Below are positions 60,159 to 64,000 of a stretch of 64,000 nucleotides of DNA, piece by piece. Location of the stretch: assembly GCF_000237925.1 (NCBI RefSeq), contig NW_017385999.1:248001-312000 (forward strand), written 5' to 3'. The notes below the pieces were generated by a model. The model was not told the DNA's origin. It did not search any database and worked only from the letters and a program-made list of their open reading frames with translations. Within the stretch, counting starts at the first letter, position 1. Every line of letters begins with the position of its first letter. The stretch comes from Schistosoma mansoni. Lineage: Eukaryota > Platyhelminthes > Trematoda > Strigeidida > Schistosomatidae. The position numbers and the translations under genes were made by a program.

Positions 60159-62183
60159 AACAAGAGTTTTATCTTACAAGATTAAAACAATTAGCGTTCT
60201 AAAGAACATTTTTAAAATTTTTTTGTAATTATGAATTATAGGGTAAATTCAATTTTCAATACCAAGAGAGTTCAGATATAATAAAGTGAAAGTCACTTAG
60301 TTAGCTAGTAATTGTTAATTTTTGATTGGATAACCATATTTAAGGATTTATGTTCCCTACACTTTACATCAACACAATTCCAAAGTAACATATGGTATAA
60401 ATTTAAGAAAAAAAAAGTCAGTTGTATAAAACATTTAACATAATGAATATTATTTATTAAGAACAGGGGTTTGAATGAGAAAACATCAGATCTTACTAAA
60501 TTCAATATTTAATAAATTATAACAAATAAATGAAACTGTATAACTATTGAGATCAATTTTGAGGTATATTATCCTAAAACTTCAAAACTTAGATTTTAGC
60601 TATTGTGAAGACTTCAATCAGTAAAATTTTCAACTGTCAACAAAGCTCAAATGAACAGTAAAGAGGATCATGAAACAGATACTACATCTTGATATCTTAA
60701 AACCCCTGTATATTTTCAACCAACTATATAACTAGGAGTTATTGACTGTTAAACCTAGTCTTATTAGTAGATGTAGCCTATCTAGTTGAGTTACTGTGAC
60801 CATTGGTTGGAGATCCTAAGTTTTAAATGTGTTTTATACCTTTTATTCAACAAATGCGTCCATTCTTTTTAATAAACATTCTTCATGCTTATTGTTTTTT
60901 TATAACCACCATTAATAGTAGTTTATTATTCACGTTGAAAAGTTCAACTCTTTAGCTTGTTTAAGTGTGGCAACTTAAACTGATGAACATGTGCACTTAT
61001 GATTGATTGACTGATATAACTAGAAATAATAAGTGTTGATATTGTATGGCTACTCGATTTTGGACAATCATAATTACTTAATAGAGAATAAATTAAGTGA
61101 TTCGTTATGGTATTCGATAAATAATAATGTATGTCTATAAATCAGTAATTGTTTTAAACTACACCATTGATTATAGAGAATAAAAATCGAAATGTATGTC
61201 GAAAACGATTCTATACTATTGAAGATGGAAATGAATATTTCTTTACTCAATAAAATATATTTTCATAATGAAAATATCTAGTTGTAGATTGGTCGAATAC
61301 ACGTATGAACCTGCATACAACAAGTGTTTTATATATTTTACAGGGAGAGTATTAATGAAATTTTTTCTAGCTGATATTCATCAACTAGATATATCTACAA
61401 TTCAAATGTTGAGTTTATCTTCTAAATTCAAAATTCATATCGATTGCTTCACATCGTAAGATGTTATTCATTAGAAGAGATAAAACACAAACTATTATAA
61501 TAAGTCATAATAAGTGTTTTAATTTATTTTCAGGCGTCCTCTGAAGTCATCTTTCTGACGTGTATCTCGCTTAGAAATCAGTAATATGTTTGAAAGATTT
61601 AAAGCACCATCAATATTGGTTTAAACTAGCTGTTTGACTCTGAAGATACTTTAAGATTTCAACAATAAAGCATTCAAAACATGATTTCGAAGTGATTTGA
61701 CTGTAAATTGAGCTCTTTATATGACTCTACTTCTCGGATTATTTTAATAAATTTTAAAATGTATTTGACATCCTTTAAGCAAACACGGAAAATAATGATA
61801 ACTCTACGATTAAATCAAAATATGGAAATAAGCTGTGATAAATTATTCCATGTTACATATAGGATGTTTAAATGAATCCCAACAGATACAGACATTCATT
61901 ATTGACGTTTCTATACACCGATTTCGAATATTAAGAAATTTTTACGATTGTTTTAATGAAGTAAGTGAAAAAACATTAGACCCCTCATACATTAGAAAAA
62001 GATCGATGTTGAACACAAACGATACTGTATGCTTAAACTGTAATCATTACCTTGAATTGTTTTAAAGAATATAACAGATCATCTACTTGTCTTTCAGCTT
62101 CTTTTGCTGCCAACATTGTTTGTTTATTTGGGTGTAGAGTACTCAAACCGTTTTCTGAATGATTATCAACCGATGTAGATGTA
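34110..62183 (-). CDS. PXN: Paxillin, C-terminal 425 residues in six exons (5' exons outside window)
   Basis: Focal-adhesion scaffold that links integrins, FAK and vinculin to actin. Exons in transcript order: 62,183-62,051; 50,737-50,267; 47,688-47,515; 38,481-38,363; 36,335-36,221; 34,376-34,110. Every junction has AG/GT borders and keeps frame. The first exon carries an LD4-like helix (VDDLLYSLKQFK). The second carries an Asn/Ser-rich linker, then LD5 (LLNSMLNDLSSELSQHG) and the first half of LIM1. The rest encode four LIM domains with all zinc ligands: LIM1 CYAC..HFTC.CASC..CTQC; LIM2 CGYC..HFFC.YEC..CSNC; LIM3 CSGC..CFTC.HDC..CDSH; LIM4 CFSC..HFLC.CAYC..CHQC. The protein ends CFTQLFG, close to human FLKLFC. 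Four LIMs plus LD5 separate it from zyxin and PINCH; leupaxin or Hic-5 would be vertebrate paralogues of the same gene. Confidence 0.93.
34985..35797 (-). mobile_element. Old RTE LINE copy in a paxillin intron
   Basis: Anti-sense RTE RT C-terminal half and 3' UTR. It aligns with copy A from the 3' UTR (ATTGGTTAGAATCGCCGAAC compares with 12,120-12,140) up to the [13 protein letters not shown] region (ATATCTCGCTTACGCCACAA near 35,770). Many substitutions and no open frame indicate an old copy. Confidence 0.7.
36221..36335 (-). CDS. PXN: Paxillin exon: end of LIM2 and first half of LIM3
   Basis: 115 nt. The first base completes a TCT serine codon split across the intron; then NCYFTRFGTPCSGCQQPITD and WHKDCFTCH follow. 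Ends in phase 0 at donor GTAAGT. Confidence 0.9.
36609..36778 (-). mobile_element. tRNA-derived SINE of classical Sm-alpha type with hammerhead-like core
   Basis: Element on the minus strand. A tRNA-like B box, GATCGAATCC, lies at about 36,717-36,726. Downstream is a hammerhead core CUGAUGA (36,674-36,668), with stem II GUGC/GCAC closing a CAAAUA loop (36,667-36,654), then GAA. The next residue is C rather than the usual A, so this copy may not cleave. Published Sm-alpha repeats of Schistosoma carry an active hammerhead with the same layout. Confidence 0.75.
36888..37085 (-). mobile_element. Hammerhead SINE copy S2
   Basis: Element in minus orientation, with a tRNA-like A box (complement of CCGATAGACCA near 37,047) and, downstream, an apparently complete hammerhead (36,978-36,933, separate entry). 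The tail (36,890-36,910) has a diagnostic GCGTGAGT variant that recurs in inverted orientation just right of the assembly gap. Confidence 0.8.
36933..36978 (-). ncRNA. Hammerhead ribozyme motif in SINE S2
   Basis: All core elements are present: stem I GCACUG/CAGUGU (36,978-36,973 with 36,938-36,933, one G-U pair); CUGAGGA (36,972-36,966); stem II GUCC/GGAC with a 7-nt loop (36,965-36,951); GAA plus A15.1 (36,950-36,947); short stem III ACGG/CCGU; cleavage triplet GUC, with scission expected between 36,939 and 36,938. Type I layout with a very short stem III, as in Sm-alpha. Confidence 0.8.
37204..37403. other. Assembly gap (200 N)
   Basis: A run of exactly 200 N. SINE tail sequence lies on both sides in opposite orientations (36,890-36,920 on the left, 37,404-37,428 on the right), so the missing part probably contains a second, inverted SINE copy. 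Confidence 0.95.
38363..38481 (-). CDS. PXN: Paxillin exon: central LIM2
   Basis: 119 nt, encoding KCVLALARAWHPEHFFCYEC through GKFYC and two bases of the next codon. Donor GTAAGT. Confidence 0.92.
38482..42660. other. Paxillin intron, left part
   Basis: AT-rich intron. It contains a (TA)16 tract at 40,446-40,477 and a shorter one near 42,327. Open frames at 39,670-39,861 and 40,520-40,744 have no motif. No element recognised. Confidence 0.45.
40446..40477. repeat. (TA)n microsatellite
   Basis: 32 bp of alternating A and T. Confidence 0.95.
42664..42895 (+). mobile_element. Hammerhead SINE copy S3
   Basis: Plus orientation. A perfect pol III A box TGGTCTATCGG (42,670-42,680) and a B-box-like GGATCGAATCT (about 42,714-42,724) are followed by the ribozyme (42,747-42,792) and the family tail ending CACAAAAACCCCTTCTG. 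Confidence 0.85.
42747..42792 (+). ncRNA. Hammerhead ribozyme motif in SINE S3
   Basis: Stem I GCACUG/CAAUGC has one C-A mismatch (42,750 with 42,789). Core CUGAGGA at 42,753-42,759; stem II GUCC/GGAC with loop CACAAUA; GAAA at 42,775-42,778; stem III ACGG/CCGU; predicted cleavage after C42,786. Core complete, stem I weakened. Confidence 0.75.
43270..44110 (+). mobile_element. Merlin-family DNA transposon, decayed transposase
   Basis: The + strand encodes, in broken frames, SVRKETFFS-like sequence (about 43,515-43,555), GRIVEIDEKFTRKRRFNVES (about 43,725-43,790) and VDPTTGVHTNKTEAIWSRLK near 43,945-44,005, then GRQLWSHLDE. These are the catalytic D region and the 'H-T-N-x-x-E-x-x-W' block of IS1016/ISXO2-like (DDE) transposases of the Merlin superfamily, known from Schistosoma. 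Stops and shifts are many, so it is inactive. Terminal inverted repeats were not located. It lies in a paxillin intron. Confidence 0.75.
44111..46384. other. Paxillin intron, no feature recognised
   Basis: AT-rich. Short frames at 45,218, 45,699 and 46,109 are low-complexity and motif-free. Confidence 0.45.
46385..46830 (-). mobile_element. Hammerhead SINE copy S4, with 5' head and preceding tail (partial tandem)
   Basis: Read on the minus strand: the end of one unit (46,830-46,780, ending CCACAAAACCCCTTCTGA), then a 5' head of about 160 bp, then the A box TGGTCTATCGG (46,582-46,572), B-like box, ribozyme (46,505-46,460) and tail. A tail joined to a new head means at least part of a tandem dimer, as expected if multimeric ribozyme-bearing RNAs serve as templates. 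Confidence 0.8.
46460..46505 (-). ncRNA. Hammerhead ribozyme motif in SINE S4
   Basis: Stem I GCACUG/CAGUGU pairs throughout (one G-U). Core CUGAGGA, stem II GUCC/GGAC with loop CAUAAUA, GAAA, ACGG/CCGU and the GUC cleavage triplet are all intact. One of the best copies in the window. Confidence 0.82.
47515..47688 (-). CDS. PXN: Paxillin exon: rest of LIM1 and start of LIM2
   Basis: 58 codons, LITAIGKEWHPEHFTCASC through FSPRCGYCGEAVVE, in phase 0 at both ends. Matches human paxillin 'VVTAMGKTWHPEHFVC' and 'FSPRCYYC'. Confidence 0.94.
48016..48312. mobile_element. Hammerhead SINE S5: inverted chimera
   Basis: The left half (48,016-48,165) is minus-oriented and joins the 5' head directly to the tail, with the tRNA-like and ribozyme part deleted. 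The right half (48,170-48,312) is plus-oriented and starts inside the B box. The plus half holds a hammerhead at 48,212-48,257 with a U-G pair in stem II and the same C-A mismatch in stem I as S3. Confidence 0.75.
49400..50040 (-). mobile_element. Penelope-like element RT fragment
   Basis: On the minus strand, from about 50,025, the sequence reads SPIMVDIFIGYFEN and then EYFRYVGDTLIVCNS. These are the 'SPxxAxxFM' and 'RYVDDT' RT motifs of Penelope-like elements. Further downstream (about 49,680-49,570) it reads NGKLEKELMNVENV, as in the PLE region before the GIY-YIG endonuclease. Frames are broken and neither end is defined. In a paxillin intron. Confidence 0.65.
50267..50737 (-). CDS. PXN: Paxillin exon: Asn-rich linker, LD5 and start of LIM1
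   Basis: 157 codons in phase 0 at both ends. About 110 residues are rich in Asn, Ser, Asp and His, unlike the Pro/Ser linkers of vertebrates. Then LLNSMLNDLSSELSQHG and GQCYACKKPINGT follow, aligned with human 'LDSMLGSLQSDLNKLG' and 'GVCGACKKPIAGQ'. Confidence 0.93.
51228..51335 (+). mobile_element. Hammerhead SINE tail fragment
   Basis: Starts in the 3' part of the ribozyme (AGGATGAAACGG) and runs to the family tail CTCCACAACCC. 5'-truncated and diverged. Confidence 0.65.
51336..53965. other. Paxillin intron, no gene recognised
   Basis: AT-rich, with a (GAT)12 tract at 51,736-51,771. The rest shows nothing that I can name. Confidence 0.45.
51736..51771. repeat. (GAT)n microsatellite
   Basis: 36 bp of GAT/ATG trinucleotide repeat. 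Confidence 0.95.
53966..54070. mobile_element. Fold-back SINE remnant
   Basis: A minus-oriented SINE tail (to ATCACCATCGAAAAC) is joined directly to a plus-oriented tail (TTCCAGGTTTTCGATACTG), leaving a small palindrome without the tRNA-like or ribozyme part. Confidence 0.6.
54484..54850 (-). mobile_element. Hammerhead SINE copy S7 with 5' head, diverged
   Basis: Minus orientation, from the head (about 54,845, CTAGTGACTAGCTT) to the tail (54,484). The ribozyme region (54,594-54,543) keeps CUGAGGA, stem II GUCC/GGAC and GAAACG. Stem I GCAUUG/UAGUGC pairs using two G-U wobbles, a change consistent with covariation. More diverged than S2-S4. Confidence 0.7.
55905..56235. mobile_element. Head-to-head pair of hammerhead SINEs (S8)
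   Basis: The left copy (55,905-56,085) is minus-oriented and the right copy (56,085-56,235) plus-oriented; they meet at their tRNA-like ends. The two ribozyme regions can pair with each other. Core CUGAAGA in the left copy and CUGAGGA in the right; stem II is poorer in both (GUCAC.. / ..GGAC or GGAU). Confidence 0.7.
57114..57368. mobile_element. Inverted pair of hammerhead SINEs (S9)
   Basis: The left copy (57,114-57,300) is minus-oriented and holds a ribozyme at 57,246-57,201 with perfect stem I GCACUG/CAGUGC, but a G-A mismatch in stem II. The right copy (57,301-57,368) is a plus-oriented tail starting at GCGGCCGTCCAGCGC. The two outer ends mirror each other (TATAGTTGAAATCATGAGTC with its complement). 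Confidence 0.75.
57369..59454. other. Paxillin intron, no feature recognised
   Basis: AT-rich, without an open frame carrying a motif or an element edge. Confidence 0.45.
59455..59690 (+). mobile_element. 3'-end fragment of the SR2-related RTE LINE
   Basis: Encodes the C-terminal motif of this family in broken form (NNWKRFPRTGLDGEN, compare 'NNWKELERIAQDRVGWRM'). Ends GAGGGGTAACAGGCGTAAGT plus a GTAAG-type tail, the same 3' end as at 6,782 and 11,572. Confidence 0.65.
59691..62050. other. Paxillin intron, no gene recognised
   Basis: Very AT-rich, with a (TA)16 tract at 60,123-60,155. Small frames at 59,640-60,505, 61,268 and 61,835 have no motif. Confidence 0.45.
60123..60155. repeat. (TA)n microsatellite
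   Basis: 33 bp of alternating T and A. Confidence 0.95.
62051..62183 (-). CDS. PXN: Paxillin exon with LD4-like motif
   Basis: 133 nt. One leading base completes the codon of an exon outside the window; then 44 codons ending EAERQVDDLLYSLKQFK, which resembles human LD4 'RELDELMASLSDFK', the FAK-binding helix. Borders TTTTCAG and GTAATG. This is the most 5' paxillin exon visible. Confidence 0.8.
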
Positions 62184-64000
62184 CTGAAAAAGAAATGTAT
62201 AAATTAAAAGTACTTTAAAAGAAAGGATTGGAACAGAATATCATTTTGACCGTTAGTATTTATTGCAGTTTATGTCAATATATTATAAATAGCTGAATTT
62301 TCTGGTATAGAAAATTTTTAAACCAAAACCTCGGGCATTTAAATTTTCTGCGTGATACTAAACATCGACTACTGATTAGAACAAAATAACAATTCGGAAA
62401 AAACTTCAAAAAGTCTTGTAAATTTTCCAATATATTTCAATTCATTGATAATATAAATCATAAGCAGGTTATTTTTGAGCTGGAATGTTTAGAAGTGCAA
62501 ACCTATTATTAGATTCTAAAAACACCTGAATAATCACATAGAGTAAATGTAGTGCATATGAAATTAACGGAAATTGCCATTAAATAACACCGTGCTTGAC
62601 TAAATTCAATTTCGAATACAATAAATTCCACTTCCGATTAGAATAGTTTAACAGAATATAATTATACTGAACACCTTTAAGGAAAAATAAGTTTTACACT
62701 ATTCTCTAGTATTTTGACATGGTTTAAATGATAGTAGTTTGTGGAAAACCCCCAACAGAGATTATCTATCTCATGTTTAAACCAATCAATTTAAATTAGG
62801 GGAAGAATGCATTTTTGAGCTAAGTCAGACTGATAGAGACAATGCAATAAAGCTTAGCAAAAAAGTACAACATTTCACTTTATTTTGACTGATTAGAAAT
62901 TATACCTAAAAATAAATCGCTTTAAAAATTAAATAAATTTCAAAATAACAACAAAAGTGGCACGGATGTTAAAGCCAGTTACTTGAACTCTAGTTGTTAT
63001 GTTAAATCGGGACAGAGAGATATAATTGGTAAATAGCAAAGGAGTCTAACTAATAGTAGTGTCGATTGTATTGAGAAAAAACTGGATGTTGAGAATATAG
63101 CGCAAGAACATATGGAAATAAGGTGTACACGAGGATATACTAGAAATTAAGATCCAGGGAAAAAGATTGAATAAATCTGCTACAGTGTAATTGACTGTAA
63201 ACCGTGTTACACAACGTCTTCAACTATTGTTCATGGAGATCTTACGAACCCAAAGACACAGTGTAAAACTAATCCAAAAAAATTTGTGATAAATTTATGT
63301 TCGTGTACTACTACAATAGGCTTTAGCAACTCATGTTTCTGGTGTTTAAATTTTTGAGTGATGTAATAAGGACGGGCCAACAGTTAGTGGTTTCGAAATT
63401 GTCTTACTATGGCAGTTTATGGTCACAACTAGTTACATTTCAACCTCTCCGGTGTTAGTCACTGACGAACAATTCAATAAGTAATTATTTAACATATATA
63501 AATCGAATTTCTTATACAAGTTGCTGAAGACTCTTAATGACCGGACAAACTATCTGATCATTTTCATTTAAGATCATATATATCACTTCAGCACTACTTA
63601 ATCAATTTCGAAGAACACAATAAGCAAAACAAATATTAATTTCTAACCTTTTTGTTATAACTAATACGAAAGTAATACAATTAATTGATTTGAAACTGTA
63701 GATCATATAGTAAACAATGCTCAAAAGACGACAAAGATATCTATGAAAACAACACTGAATTACCAAGACAGTAATACAAGAGTCTTAGCAAAAAAAATAG
63801 TAATGGAACTTGGAAGATCTACCCTTCACTACGCAAGGACTCTGTAGACATTAGTTTTTAAACGTATTGCAAAATGTAATATCTTGAAGTAACGAATAAC
63901 TTAGATGAGATTTAATTAAAAAGGCAACTAACAATTACATCCACATTAATTAATTATCCACAACCAAACTTTAAAAATGAGGAAAAATCTAATTTTTCCA
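62184..64000. other. Paxillin intron at right edge
   Basis: No further paxillin exon could be recognised on the minus strand. Nothing else seen. Confidence 0.4.

Noticed and set aside
1-64000. CRISPR arrays, operons or bacterial-type features
   Set aside because: None are present; spliced genes, LINEs and SINEs show a eukaryotic nuclear genome.

Overview
The window looks like nuclear DNA of a schistosome (a trematode flatworm, possibly of the S. haematobium/S. bovis group). It is AT-rich and intron-rich, and crowded with RTE-clade LINEs, tRNA-derived SINEs that carry hammerhead ribozymes of the Schistosoma Sm-alpha type, and decayed BEL/Pao, Ty3/gypsy, Penelope-like and Merlin elements. The species is inferred from this repeat repertoire, not proven.

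Three host genes can be supported. (1) NDUFB7, a CHCH subunit of mitochondrial complex I, is on the + strand as two exons (9,996-10,112 and 22,693-22,926) separated by a 12.58-kb intron. (2) TMEM199/Vma12, a V-ATPase assembly factor, is on the - strand as a single coding exon (27,271-27,912), convergent with NDUFB7. (3) The C-terminal 425 residues of paxillin lie on the - strand in six exons (34,110-62,183); its 5' exons are beyond the right edge. All three have near-perfect family signatures and clean splice sites.

Layout. 1-9,800: old element debris, including an eroded RTE LINE (6,782 to about 9,800) that ends just upstream of NDUFB7. 10,113-22,692: the NDUFB7 intron. It holds a nearly intact RTE copy (12,084-16,019) with an 11-bp target-site duplication, inserted inside another RTE copy, and a full-length third copy (16,746 to about 20,362) lying head-to-head with them. 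24,172-25,800: a second nested RTE insertion, with a 14-bp target duplication. 29,750-31,985: a broken Ty3/gypsy pol. 34,110-64,000: paxillin. Between 36.6 and 57.4 kb its introns carry about ten hammerhead SINE copies, several as inverted pairs, one of which flanks a 200-N assembly gap. They also hold a Merlin DNA transposon (about 43.3-44.1 kb) and a Penelope-like RT fragment (49.4-50.0 kb).

The signals most worth a second look are the intact hammerhead cores in the SINEs and their inverted pairs, the roughly 1-kb inverted arms shared by two RTE copies including non-element flank, and acceptor-like sites 2 and 26 nt before the NDUFB7 and TMEM199 start codons, which could be spliced-leader acceptors.
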